Source: Siphonodentalium dalli (Eukaryota; Mollusca; Scaphopoda; Gadilida; Siphonodentaliidae). From it: a DNA stretch of 64,000 nt. This document shows, piece after piece, positions 51,070-62,580 of this stretch; the first letter of the stretch is position 1; each line of letters opens with the position of its first letter. Below the pieces are notes generated by a model that was not told the origin of the DNA, ran no database searches, and saw only the letters and a program-made list of their open reading frames with translations. The position numbers and the translations under genes are program-made. The stretch is from contig CP136063.1 of NCBI GenBank assembly GCA_032622095.1, positions 26,972,987-27,036,986 on the forward strand, given 5' to 3'.

Positions 51070-51079
51070 CCGTGCTAGT
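50669..51079 (-). CDS. LINE ORF2 C-terminal fragment, minus strand
   Basis: An open minus-strand frame of about 136 codons, without its own start, reads PYPLYRTGHRNVSVNHCKLR, then NYCSDLKSDMQ, then a C-x-C-x8-H-x4-C knuckle (CQCGFPKEDASHFFFHC) and PLFTNQRRIFY. This is the typical tail of ORF2 proteins of invertebrate non-LTR elements. It differs clearly from the LINE at 46419-46925, so two element families are present. The first methionine (50926) is internal to the domain, so the frame should be read through it. The upstream reverse transcriptase is missing: a dead fragment. Confidence 0.75.
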   Translation of the reverse strand, partial: TSTERRFIEYDSDPNIIAPAPKPYPLYRTGHRNVSVNHCKLRNYCSDLKSDMQNNHIADSPNCQCGFPKEDASHFFFHCPLFTNQRRIFYHKLETNNFHIENIMHLLCGISENDHRRNILLFHITQSYINATKRFG

Positions 51080-52284
51080 CTATTTCTGATTGGTAATAAC
51101 AAACCGCGTGTTTTTCACTTTTGTGCGATAAGTTGAAAACGGCTGCAAAATGGCGGTGATAATGAACATTATTTTTTAAAGAGCACATGAAGCCAGCATA
51201 ACATTAATTCGTGCTCGCCAATTTACCCTTTTGAAGATTTAATAAAGTATGTATAGTTACAACTAATCGCCCGATTCTGGACATTCTTACTAATAAGTGG
51301 ATTTCATAATACTCGGGTACACAGGCGCTGGTGAAATTTCCCAGCCTAGTATATATAACAGTATGTTATAATCTGTATTATTTTCGGTCACCAAACAGTA
51401 AGTGTTATCATGCATGCAGCTAATCTATGTGTAGAGAGTGTCTTTCTCATATCCCAAATGAACGATATAAATATGTAATGTGGATTGCCAAGCTGCACAT
51501 TTTGACTATCTCAAATGGGTCACTAATTAAATTTTCACTAATCATGCTCTTAAATATTCATTAATGTGCAACTAAACCACAAACACTGTATACCATAAGT
51601 GTTTATTGGAGTGCCAGTCAACAATGTCGGATGGGGCACACTTAAGCATGTGGTCGAATCGTTGAATTATGCAATCTTATCAGCAACGAGATTATATATT
51701 GGCTCACGTTACCACATCTGTTGATAGAGTTGGGATTCTTTTCTCGATCTAGCAAGACAGCGCCTATATATCTGTTGGGAGAGTTAGATTCTTTTCTCGA
51801 TCTGGAAAGTTATAGCTCCATCTCTTGTAACAATAGTTACCCGATTTGTTTGTAAATCACATCCATTTTCAAGAGTGTTCAATGTCGCACAGCGCACCGG
51901 TTGTGTTTCTTGGTCAACACACGCCCAACTGGATTTTCCAGTTAACCCATTGGACGTGGTGCTCTAAGTTGGTCAGAGCATTGGAATATAGTTATTTACC
52001 AGAATAAAAAAAACGTTATCTGGAGCATAGCTCAATCCAGAAGAAAATAATTATTCCAATTTTTGTTTTAATCTAAAGCCATATGGCGGTTTGCACCTCA
52101 AAATACATGTTTCCCCTTTTAATTTTCCCGGTATCGAAATAGGTCTATAAATGCTTGAACTACATTTCTGTAGGCATTGCATGTGCCTGCATGTCGCATT
52201 GAAGTGAACAAAACAAAATTTTAACACGGCATTTGATTCCCAAACAACAGCCATATTGCACGGCATGGAACAGAAAAGAGCGTG
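51070..52284 (+). repeat. copy A of a ~1.4-kb tandem repeat
   Basis: 1215 bp, starting CCGTGCTAGTCTATT. It matches copy B almost throughout (for example CCGATTCTGGACATTC, ATGCATGCAGCTAATC, CAGTTAACCCATTGG) but lacks ~223 bp that B carries at 52560-52782. A 117-codon minus frame near its end recurs partly in copy B, but its sequence has no protein features. Confidence 0.9.
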
Positions 52285-53721
52285 CCGTGTTAGTCTATTC
52301 CTGATTGGTAATAATAAAGAGCGTTTTGTTTCACTTTTATGCGATAAGTTGAAAACGACTGCGAAATGGCGGTGATAATGAAAATTATTTTTTAAAGAGC
52401 ACATGAAGCCAGCATAACATTAATTCGTGCTCGCCAATTTACCCTTTTGAAGATTTAATAAAGTATGTATAGTTACAACTAATCGCCCGATTCTGGACAT
52501 TCTTACTAATAAGTGGGTTTCATAATACTCGGGTACACAGGCGCTGGTGAAATTTCCCAAAAAGGCAGTATTACAATATTATTTTCAATATGTGTTAAGG
52601 TATTGACCCCATGTTACATTTCCGATTTGCCTTGTCCGATTTGACACTATACAACCGTAATGGGTATGTCCTACTTTGACCAGAAAATAATTAGATTGGT
52701 CAATGGGCTCATTGGTGAGAGGTTGTCGTGCATGGCCAGATGTCGACTTTCGAAATAAGTTTAATACGCTTTGATTTGTTACCAGCCTAGTATATATAAC
52801 AGTATGTTATAATCTGTGTTATTTTCGGTCACCAAACAGTAAGTGTTATCATGCATGCAGCTAATCTATGTGTATTGAGTGTCTTTCTCATATCCCAAAT
52901 GAACTATATAAATATGTCATGTGGATTGCCAAGCTGCACATTTTGACTATCTCAAGTGGGTCACTAATTAAATTTTCACTAATCATGCTCTTAAATATTC
53001 ATTAATGTGCAACTATACCACAAACACTGTATACCATAAGTGTTTATTTGAGTGCCAGTCAACAATGTCGGATGGGGCACACTTAAGCATGTGGTCGAAT
53101 CGTTGAATTATGCAATCTTATCAGCAACGAGATTATATATTGGCTCACGTTACCACATCTGTTGATAGAGTTGGGATTCTTTTCTCGATCTAGCAAGACA
53201 GCGCCTATATCCGTTGGGAGAGTTAGATTCTTTTCTCGATCTGGAAAGTTATAGCTCCATCTCTTGTAACAATAGTTACCCGATTTGTTTGTAAAGCACA
53301 TCCATTTTCAAGCGTGTTCAATGTCGCACAGCGCACGGGTTGTGTTTCTTGGTCAACACACGCCCAACTGGATTTTCCAGTTAACCCATTGGACGTGGTG
53401 CTCTAAGTTGGTCAGAGCATTGGAATATAGTTATTTACCAGAATAAAAAAAACGTTATCTGGAGCATAGCTCAATCCAGAAAAAAAAATTATTCCAATTT
53501 TTGTTTTAATCTATAGCCATATGGCGGTTTGCACCTCAAAATACATGTTTCCCCTTTTAATTTTCCCGGTATCGAAATAGGTCTATAAATGCTTGAACTA
53601 CATTTCTGTAGGCATTGCCTGTGCCTGCATGTCGCATTGAAGTGAACAAAACACAATTTTAACACGGCATTTGATTCCCAAAGAACAGCCATATGCACGG
53701 CATGGAACAGAAAAGAGCGTG
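52285..53721 (+). repeat. copy B of the ~1.4-kb tandem repeat
   Basis: 1437 bp, starting CCGTGTTAGTCTATTCC. It is the most complete copy. It carries the uninterrupted sequence TTTGACACTATACAACC (near 52641), which is the empty site for the transposon inserted in copy C. Confidence 0.92.
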
Positions 53722-56350
53722 CCGTGTTAGTCTATTCCTGATTGGTAATAATAAAGAGCGTTTTGTTTCACTTTTGTGCGATAAGTTGAAAACGACTGCG
53801 AAATGGCGGTGATAATGAACATGATTTTTTTCTGAGCATATGAAGCCAGCATAACATTAATTCGTGCTCGCCAATTTACTCTTTTGACGATTTAATAAAG
53901 TATGTATAGTTACAACTAATCGCCCGATTCCGGACATTTCTTACTAATAAGTGGGTTTCATAATACTCGGGTACACAGGCGCTGGTGAAATTTCACAAAA
54001 AGGCAGTATTATGTGTTGAAGTATTGGTCCCATGTTACATTTCCGAGTTCTAATTACAATAAAGTTGCCTTGTCCGATTTGACACTTAGTCTGGTCGTTG
54101 AGACTCGATTTTGAGGTGAACCTAGAACAAATTGTTTACAAGCTGTTTTCGGTGTCATTCGACTCGGAAAAGCATCATGAACAACATATCCAAAATCCGC
54201 AAAAATCCGCGTTGGGGAAACTTTGTTATCCACGATGGCGTCCAACATGGTTGTCTATACTACATCAGTTCTCGATATAAGTCATTATACGATATATAGT
54301 GGCATCAGAATTATGCCGTTATATCAGTTTGTGTTAAATTAGAATGCGGGAGCGAGTAGAGTGACACGGACAGAAAATTATACAATCGTGGCCATGAAAT
54401 GGCTGTCAAAATGGCCGCAACTCCAAACCATACCACGTAGAAAGCAACATATTGGGTAACTACATAAGAGTGAAATACGTATTGGCAATATACAAGTCGG
54501 TTGTTAAATATTTTTAAAGGTACACACATCATTAAAACAAATCAATCTGAAGGATCATCGGTCACTGCACAGCAAGTCAACCCCCCAATGATTTACGTCT
54601 TTAACGTTTTGGGCTAAACAAAAATAGCTCGTGCATGCAACACACGAACTAATGTTTCGCCTCACAGTGCATGGTAGTTTCATTCGGCATGGTGATTAAA
54701 TATTGAATGCAACGCCGAAATTTAAGTGCATACTCTAGAGGTATAAATACTTGTTATATTTCCGGAATTGTCAACACTCCCGGTGATAATAAACGATACA
54801 CGTATGTCGCAATGGTTATTATACTGTAAAGAAACACTCATATCTTCAATGGATTAGCACCGAATCTCACCAGGTCAAAGAGACTGTACATAGTATATTG
54901 TATGTAAGACTAATTTTCATTCTGCTACCAACCCGGTTTCTTAGTAGACAATTTTGTTAAAATTACTTCAGTGGCCACTTTACAACTAGAATAAGCTACA
55001 GCGCAATGCACACTATTAGTTTTCAGTATATTTTTGTTTGAAAATATATTACCATTACCACCCACGTAATCGTGCTAAATATCAGGTGGTCATCATTTAA
55101 GATGTTATTCCAACGTTGAAAATTCACCCAATATTGTTAGTTGTGGTTCTGTGTGCAACAGACATGTGTAACATTATGGAAAATGGGTAAACGCGGTGAT
55201 GCGGTTGAAGACAACGTAGTAAGTTTCGCGTAGATGTGGCCTTGGTGAATTCAACCAAATATAATTTCCAGGTATAAACACAGTCTCTGTCACAGATTAT
55301 GTAGGCAATGTTGGTCAAGTTTTGAATTTATTGAAGACAGTCTATGGTACTCATTTGTGATTTAATAAATTTAGTTCATGGTACACCATCACGCATTCTT
55401 GTGATAAAAGGGAAATATTCGTGTTTTATCACTTGATCTGAGGCAACTATAACTACTATTTTGAGAAACGTACAATAGGATCTACGCATTCTCTCCAGTA
55501 CAATATGAACATAATTCATACCGTTTTATAGCATTTCATTTTTTAAGGTTTTATACCGTAGATAATAAATAAATGGTGATCGGTCTCATTCGTGAGACTG
55601 CTCTGAATACATATATTTCTGCTTCTAGAGAAAGGCCGCATAGTCAATACATCCCTACTAAATCCCGTTTAGCTGTTTAATTACACATATATCACACGAT
55701 TAGGACTAGCTATTCAATTTTGCACTAAATGTAAATTTCATTCGATTTTGTCCATTTTGGTGGCCATTTTGGGAAAAATATTCTACATATATGGTTTACG
55801 ACTAAGCAATGTTTGTGTATATTTCAATTTATTACGAATTTGGCATTAATTGGAGCACCTGCCGCAGAATTCAGTATTTTCCGATAACAACAGACATTAT
55901 GGACGCCATCTTCAATAGAGAATTTTCCCCAAAGCGGATTTTAGCGGATTTTGGATATGTTCCCTACATTCTGCCCGACAATAAGACACAAAAAACAGCT
56001 TGTAAACAATTTGTTCTAGGTCCAATGCTTCAACGACCAGACTAACTATACAACCGTCATGGGTATGTCCTACATTGACCAGAAAATAATTAGATTGGGC
56101 ATATGGACTCATTAGTGAGAGGTTGTCGTGCATGGCCAGATGTGGACTTTCGAAAGAAGTTTAACACGCTTTGATTTTTTTCAGCCTAGAATATATAACG
56201 GTATGTTATAATCTGTGTTATTTTCGGTTAGAAAACAATAAGTGTTACCGTGCATGCAGCTAATCTATGTGTAGAGAGTGTCTTTCTCATATCCCAAATT
56301 AACTATATAATTATGTAATGTGGATTGCCAAGCTGCACAGTTTGACATAT
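53722..56350 (+). repeat. copy C of the ~1.4-kb tandem repeat, partial and split by a transposon
   Basis: Left part 53722-54086 and right part 56045-~56350 align consecutively to copy B. The intervening 54087-56044 is absent from B. The right part ends near GCCAAGCTGCACA, after which similarity to B stops. It has small indels relative to B (for example around 54020-54060). Confidence 0.85.
54087..56044. mobile_element. 1958-bp non-autonomous DNA transposon with terminal inverted repeats and ACT target duplication
   Basis: Ends TAGTCTGGTCGTTGA (54087-54101) and TCAACGACCAGACTA (56030-56044) are perfect inverted complements. ACT flanks both sides (54084-54086, 56045-56047), and the empty site in copy B has a single ACT. 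Further complementary blocks extend inward to about 54245 and 55902: CCTAGAACAAATTGTTTACA at 54121 and its complement at about 56001-56020, then a CATATCCAAAATCCGC block, then GATGGCGTCCA. No transposase frame is visible inside, so it would need a transposase supplied elsewhere. A 3-bp duplication is known for PIF/Harbinger, CACTA and Zator elements, but the TAG-initial ends do not let me assign a superfamily. Confidence 0.78.
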
Positions 56351-56395
56351 TTCAGCCAACATTACTGTCCCAAATGCATTGATAACACTTGGTGT

Positions 56396-56475
56396 GACGG
56401 AGTTACCTCAAACGGACATAGCTCATTCAAGCTTCCAAATATTGCCCACACAGTTTGAAATGAGGTATATATATC
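56396..56475 (+). repeat. dispersed repeat fragment, related to 60219-60290
   Basis: CAAACGGACATAGCTCATTC, AGCTTCCAA and a TATATATA end are repeated in the same order near 60219-60290 (GAAACGGACATGGATCATTC, AGCTTCCAA, TATATATA). Confidence 0.5.
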
Positions 56476-56493
56476 TATATCTATATTTGCGAA

Positions 56494-56516
56494 TGTCTGT
56501 CTGTCTGTCTGTCTGT
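56494..56516. repeat. (TGTC)n microsatellite
   Basis: Nearly six TGTC units, preceded by a TATATC-rich tract (56466-56486). It heads the minisatellite block that follows. A decayed version lies at about 57832-57855. Confidence 0.85.
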
Positions 56517-58470
56517 GTTCTATAGAAATTCACAGGGGACCATCTAGATGATGCCAAAGGGGTCTACTAGGAGTAGCTTTTTACGAGAAAGATAATGGTC
56601 GGGGTTAGAATTTTCTAAAGTGACGCCGTTGTTGTCAGAAAAGGGGAGGGGCAGAAAAAAAATTGTCGGCGATTGCCACCAAACTTATATATAATAATCC
56701 CCATGATATGAGGAATCTAACGGTGTGGTTTAAATATGGCAAAAGTCGCGCCGTTCGCGTCAGGGGTGCCCGGAAGAGGGAGGGGGAGATTTTTGTTCTG
56801 TCGCCAATTTCAACCAAACTTATATATAATCATCCCCATGATATGAAAAAACCAACGGTGTGGTTTAAAAGTGGCGTCGTTTGAGTCAGGGATGCACGGA
56901 AGGGGAGAGGGGCACCAAAATTGAAAAACTAATTTTAGCGCCGATCTCCACCAAATTGATATATATTCTTCTTCATGATACAAGGAATCAAATTGTGCGA
57001 TTTAACAACGCCAAATTGTTGTCTTTTGGTTCAGAGATTAGGAGGGGGTGGGCACTAAATTTGATAATAATTGGTTTAGTCGCCGATTGCCACCACACTT
57101 ATACAAAATCATCCCCATGGTATGAGGAGTCTAATTGTGTTGCTTATATCTGTCAAATGTGGCCTCATTCGAGTCAGGGTTGCATTGAAAGGGACAGGGG
57201 CACCAAAATTGACGCACAATGTTTTGCGCCAATTTCCACCAAATTGATACACGTTCTTATCCAAGATACGAGGAATCTAATCCTGTGATTTAAAGACGCC
57301 ATAGTGGTGCTGTTTGTTTGAGAGATGGGGGGTGGATTGGCACCAAATTTGATAAAAAAAATTGTTTAGTCGCCGATTACCACCAAACTTATAAACAATC
57401 ATCTCCATGATATCAGGAGTATAATCGTGTGGTTTAAGGATGTCATAAGTTGGGCCATTCGAGTCAGTGGTGTATAGAGATGAGAGGGACACAACAAATT
57501 ATATCTATATGTTTAGTGCCGATTTCCACCAGATTGATACATATTCTTCTCTGTGATACGAGGAATCTTATCGTGTCGTTTAGATACACCAAAAGTGTGC
57601 CCTATGGGTGAGAGATATGGGGACCTTCAATTTGATACGAATTTGTATACTCGCCAATTTTCACCAATTTCATATATATGCATCTCAAATCTCTAATGAG
57701 TCTTAGTGTGTGCAGCTTGAGACTGAAATAGGGACGGGAGGGTCACCAAGATTGATACAAAATATTTTTAGTACTAATTACCATCAAATTCAGACACGTT
57801 CTTCTCAAATGATACAAGAAATCAAATCGTGCTGTCTGTCTTTCTGCCTGTCTGTGTGCGTTCTATATATAACTTCACGCGGTACAATCGAGATGGCACC
57901 AAGGCGTTCTAAGAGGGGTAACTGTTTACAAGGAAGATAACGGTGCGGGTAAAAAAATTCTAAAATGACGCTGTTGGTGTCAGGGGAAGAAAAGGGGGAG
58001 GTCGGCAAAATTAAAAATATATCGTGAAATAGTTTTGTCGCCGATTTCCACCAAACGAATACATAATCACCTTCGCAATATGGCGTTGTTCGAGTCAACG
58101 TTGCATCAACAATTGATTTAATAAACTATTTTTAACCCAGATTTCCACCAAATTGATATATTATTCTTCTCTATGATACGAGGAATATCATCGTGTGATT
58201 TAAAGACGTCAAATTGCTGTCGGTTGGGTGAGATATGGGTCATAACTATTCTCAGAATTTGTTTAGTTACTGATTACCACCAAACATATATATAATCATC
58301 GCCAGTATATCATGCATCCACGAATCTAATCTAATGGGAGTGGTTTAAATATGTCAAAAGAGGCAAACGCTGGTACAAATTTATTTGGCACCAATTTCCA
58401 CCGAATTCATACACGTTTTTCTCTAATGATATACCATGAATTAAATCACATTTGGTGTCGTTTGCGTCGC
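56517..58470 (+). repeat. degenerate ~140-bp minisatellite, about 13 units in two blocks
   Basis: The motif CGCCGATT.CCACCAAA followed by TT.ATA.A.AATCAT or a TTCTTCT variant recurs near 56670, 56800, 56939, 57080, 57229, 57371, 57519, 57652, 57776, 58041, 58139, 58270 and 58392. Units alternate between an AATCATCCCCATGATATGAGG type and an ATTCTTCT..GATACGAGGAATC type. A non-repeated head (GTTCTATA, then TTCAC, then GATGxxxCCAA) follows a TGTC tract in both blocks (56518 and 57855), so the array looks like two insertions or a duplication of one composite element. Confidence 0.8.
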
Positions 58471-59515
58471 GGATGGCGAGCGGATATGCACTATCATTGA
58501 TAAGATTGCTATAGCTGATATTCACATATAAGTTATATACAGTCACCAGGCCATCTCCATATCATTTTAAGCAGTGTTGGACGTTCACATTTCACAATCC
58601 CGACAGATGGTGACCCACTTATATTATATCTTCTTAACTGTCATATTTAAATGGGAATAGCAATCAGGGCATTCACAAAATGAGCTAGCAAAAAGAGATA
58701 CATAGAAGAAGCATTAAACGTATATTTATCATTCTATTGAAGAGATACATATATTCGTGCAAACTGAGAGACCTCGAACCGTCAGAGGATTGCATATATA
58801 TAACAAAATTGAGTCTGTTCCATTCAATACAGTTTCCACAAAAAAGTTACAATTTGTCAAGAGATATGGAAGGCCTGTTCAAAAATAGTGGTCACAGTGT
58901 GCAGTCAAATATAGTTTCTTCTGATATACAAGAAAATGCAGTTAGTAGCATAAGACTTTTCAGGATCCTCCCAATACTGCACATCTGACAAGGGTTTTAT
59001 AACAGACTCCTCGACTGACATAAACAACTCAAAATCTCGCTCTGTGCCTGGCACATGTAGCTAATATTTATGCGCATCAACATTTCGTTTAAACTGAGAA
59101 TATTTAGCCAATATATAGCACCATGAACAGAGGAGCACCTGGAAATTTCTTTGAAACATCTTTATCTTCATGGAGATATGATAGCCAGGTGTCCTCGAGA
59201 ACTTAGTCCAACCCGCTAAATTGATTGATACATCTCAATATTTAAAACCCAATTATCATCTTTTATCGAACTAATGTGTTTATGATGGTCATGTATCATA
59301 TTATAACGTCTAATGTATACGCAGTTGTAAATAAATAAATACTTCATTATTGTTGGAACGGATTAATCGCGACAAACAGAATGACAATTGACAAGGTGAG
59401 CCACTACTTATATCCCATGACTGTAATAATCATGTTTTATGATGCTATTTGAATATACAATTTATGAGAAACACTATAAGCAAGAGCATTCTCTGTCCCC
59501 AACAAATATCCACAG
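58471..59515. other. unassigned AT-rich DNA
   Basis: Nothing recognised. The 83-codon plus-strand frame from 58737 has no motif or compositional support. Confidence 0.35.
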
Positions 59516-59575
59516 CATACAGAGGGTTTTTCATCACATTAACCTGGGCAACGCCGGGTAACCCTGCTAGTATAT
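59516..59575 (-). repeat. dispersed repeat end (TACTAGCAGGGTTACCCGGC type)
   Basis: On the minus strand this reads TACTAGCAGGGTTACCCGGC followed by GTTGCCCAGG and TTAATGTGATGAAAAACCC. The same opening ACTAGCAGGGT starts the 23571 repeat on the plus strand. Ends of this kind are common in invertebrate repeats; I cannot name the family. Confidence 0.5.
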
Positions 59576-60510
59576 GATAAATTGATAAAACACGAAATGT
59601 TGATATACCGGCTTCATACGCTCTGAAACAAAATACTTGCCAATGTGACATCCATTTTTCATTTTTTTTCGCCCAGAAGTGAAAACAAACACTCTTCATT
59701 TATACCATGCATATCTGGAATAGGCTAACACAGAACGTTCTTTTATGTTCCGTGTCGTGCACTGTCGTTTATGTCGTCTATTTGGGACCCAAAGACCGTG
59801 TTGACATGTAGTTGTATTTTTGTGACTTCGTTGCAGCTTTCAGGGGCATATACTCCCCGTATATATATAAATGTATGGTGCAAGTATTTATCGACATATT
59901 GCGATACTGGAAAAAAATCGAAAGTATTGGTTTATAATATATTCATGTATTATACTCACGAATATCTTGAATGTGATCGAACACCAATTTTATCCTAATT
60001 GTATTTGGAGGTATACATATTTCGCGACATATAGGCACAATAGTTCATAACTTCGATGTTAACCAATTATGGCCATGCATGTGTGGCTTCTACTTATGAC
60101 TATATGTCGATATTGCATATGATATCGGAAATCAGTCCGGTCCAAATTTTATTTCAGGAGTTATGACTTCTAGAGTCTGTTTGGGCGTTGTTTCACAATT
60201 TGCACACTCGTAGATGGCATGCCTGAAACGGACATGGATCATTCCAGCTTCCAACTTTTGTCTACATAATTTGGAAGTATGTATATATAAGACAGGTTGA
60301 CAAATACACAAAATACTGATATCCCGGCTTCATATTTTTATTGAAAATAATTTCCATGACAGCTATATCTCGAGCTGGTTCAAGTATTTCCACATATATA
60401 GGTTAAACAGAGACTCTTTATGTTTACGGCATCAGGAACAGCCCGCAGAATAATATTTCGAGTAGTTTATTGACCTATTTCGATACCGGGGAAAATTAAA
60501 TTGCAAACAT
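59576..60510 (+). repeat. two degenerate copies of an unnamed dispersed repeat
   Basis: A block with TTGA.AAA.ACACxAAATxxTGATAT, CCGGCTTCATA occurs near 59580-59640 and again near 60295-60355. A later shared block, TTTAT.GAC.TATT.CGATAC.GG, occurs near 59888-59920 and 60466-60500. The latter is the reverse complement of CCGGTATCGAAATAGGTC in copies A and B of the 1.4-kb repeat (52130-52147, 53566-53583). Confidence 0.45.
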
Positions 60511-61779
60511 CATTAGGTTAATGTGCGGGACAAACGGCCATGTGACTTTAACTCGAAACCCAGTTCTGCCAAACCTGTACATCGAGAGTCATTACTCTTC
60601 TTGACTCGCACACAATGGGAACATTGAATATGCACAAAAAACACAGCCAGACTCGACCCATCTTATGACAAATTCCCCTGTACTCGCATCGTTGCAAATT
60701 TAAAGGTGGACTACATGTATTAAAATTGTATTTTGGGGGATTTGGTCTGATGTAATAACAAGAACTTTACCAATATACCAGCGTGAGTACAAGCGCATGT
60801 GTCATAATGCGGACCGTATATATATATATATCGATATGTGGATTTAAGGGTAGCCATAACACTATACGAAGAAAAAAAACACCATGCAGAGTTCATATTC
60901 GTATGCGGAAAGGATCCCGTCAATGGTATATAGCAAGCATATTGTGTCAAGTTTTAAAGATCAATTGGAAACGAAGAAGTCCAAACTTAGACACAATTCA
61001 GTACATGCATGTTGCCGATCATTATATCTAAGTTGAACAATGAGGATAGCTTTACTGAACAAAATCCAACAAAGCTCGTATTTGCATGTGTATAAGTTAC
61101 CATAGTGGTAAATATATGTATACTAATGTTCAAAACAATTGACCAGTAATTGGTAGAGGCTTGGTACATATAACATTTTGGTACATATAACATTTAGGAA
61201 GAATGCATCATATGGTGGTCAAGAAATACACACAAAGAACATCCAAATGTTCATCGCACACATTTTACTATTTGTATTAAGTGATGTAAAACACTCCGGC
61301 ATGGTGATAACTGTGAGGTAATGACACATGTATATAGTAGGTACAAGTCTTTATTATGTTGTGAATAAGATATGCAGTGTGTACAAATATAATGATCAAT
61401 AGTCGCCGCGAATTGGTGTCCCCGAATGGGTGATGCCTGGTGTGAATGATGCCTGGATATGATCTAGGTACGAGATGAGTCTAGTGAAAGCATGATGTGA
61501 TGGGATGTAGTTGTTTCTTATATACTATTTGGGATGCATATTAGATGAGGTGTTTGGCAATACACATCGGGATTGGTTCTTCCGTTATGGTCATCTCCCT
61601 TGACCATATTTGGGAGCCATCTTCATTGTGTGTATATCTTCGCTGAGAGTAAGACGTGTGAGGTTTCGAGAACCGAACACGAATATCTGAGTTTGGGGTT
61701 TTATATATTGGGACATTCGTATAGTTTGAATCAAGTTGTGAGATTATAATGGTGGGCCTGTCTTTCAATCTTTGCAGTT
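60511..61779. other. unassigned DNA
   Basis: Only a small direct duplication, TGGTACATATAACATTT (61163 and 61181), is evident. Short frames on both strands look accidental. Base composition turns G/T-rich on the plus strand from about 61400. Confidence 0.35.
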
Positions 61780-62085
61780 ATGAATCAACTTTTAAGTGAG
61801 TTAGAGTGTAAGTTAAGCCATGCGAGGGCGTCTGGTCTAGGTTATTTTGGGGTGATCGTCGATTCGATATATCTGACGTACGTGAATGATCAGATAGTCG
61901 ATCAATTTGAGCGGGGAAATGAGCATGCCCGGACTGGGGTATCATCCAAGAGCGATCGATATCTGTGTACGTTGTGGCTGGAGGAAAATGAGAGTTGTTA
62001 CCTCGTATTAAATTTGAGGAGGCAGATTAGGGAAGAGAGGAGAAGGTTGATAGCTCTGTGGTCGGAAGAACAGACTGACTGGTAA
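61780..62085 (+). CDS. unrecognised 101-residue frame, possibly an exon
   Basis: The ATG at 61780 lies just after a good splice acceptor: a pyrimidine-rich CTGTCTTTCAATCTTTGCAG ends at 61777. The frame reads to TAA-type termination at 62083-62085. The predicted protein is hydrophilic with an acidic/basic C-terminal helix (LRRQIREERRRLIALWSEEQ) and a Gly/Tyr-rich middle (GLGYFGVIVDSIYLTYV). There is no family I recognise, no signal peptide and no transmembrane segment. It is the least AT-rich frame in this part of the window. It could be the last exon of a gene upstream, a relic of a mobile element, or chance. Confidence 0.3.
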   Translation: MNQLLSELECKLSHARASGLGYFGVIVDSIYLTYVNDQIVDQFERGNEHARTGVSSKSDRYLCTLWLEENESCYLVLNLRRQIREERRRLIALWSEEQTDW

Positions 62086-62548
62086 GACGGAGTTGAGTTG
62101 GGCCGGCTGATGGGGGAGATTTGAGGTTTGGCAGGAGGAGTGAAGGAGAAAGATGGGCCCAATCTTTGATAGCTGTTTGTGCCTATATAATTTAACGTGG
62201 GCTACATCGTGCTAATGAAGATTGGTTTCATTGAAAACATCACATGGACATCTGAATGTGAATGACGAGTAGTGTTGCTGTATTATTTATAAAATGTATG
62301 TGTCATAGGGTGTAGGTATACCAACAGTCATGTCAATATGGATATCAAAAGGCATATGAATAAATGCGTATTGTGTACTGCTATATATAGGTTCTTATTG
62401 CTATATTTGACATGATTATTGGCGGAAATTTTTGTTGATTGTATAGTATTAGGGGAGTGCAATTGACGCATGGAATAGTAGTTCTATCTATATTGTAATG
62501 ATAATATTTGATCGCGCATTGTCACGCGGCTCTGGTTATCTTGGCGGT

Positions 62549-62579
<31 letters not shown>
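62549..62579. repeat. 31-nt G homopolymer
   Basis: Uninterrupted G run with potential to form quadruplex structures. Length is likely to be unreliable in sequencing. Confidence 0.85.

Positions 62580-62580
<1 letters not shown>

Noticed and set aside
52051-52404. 117-codon minus-strand frame in copy A of the 1.4-kb repeat
   Set aside because: Only the part up to ~69 codons stays open in copy B, with no domain. It looks like unconstrained repeat DNA.
54098-56045. Transposase gene inside the ACT-flanked transposon
   Set aside because: The only frames are short and lie in the inverted repeats or in AT-rich interior; no catalytic motif is visible.
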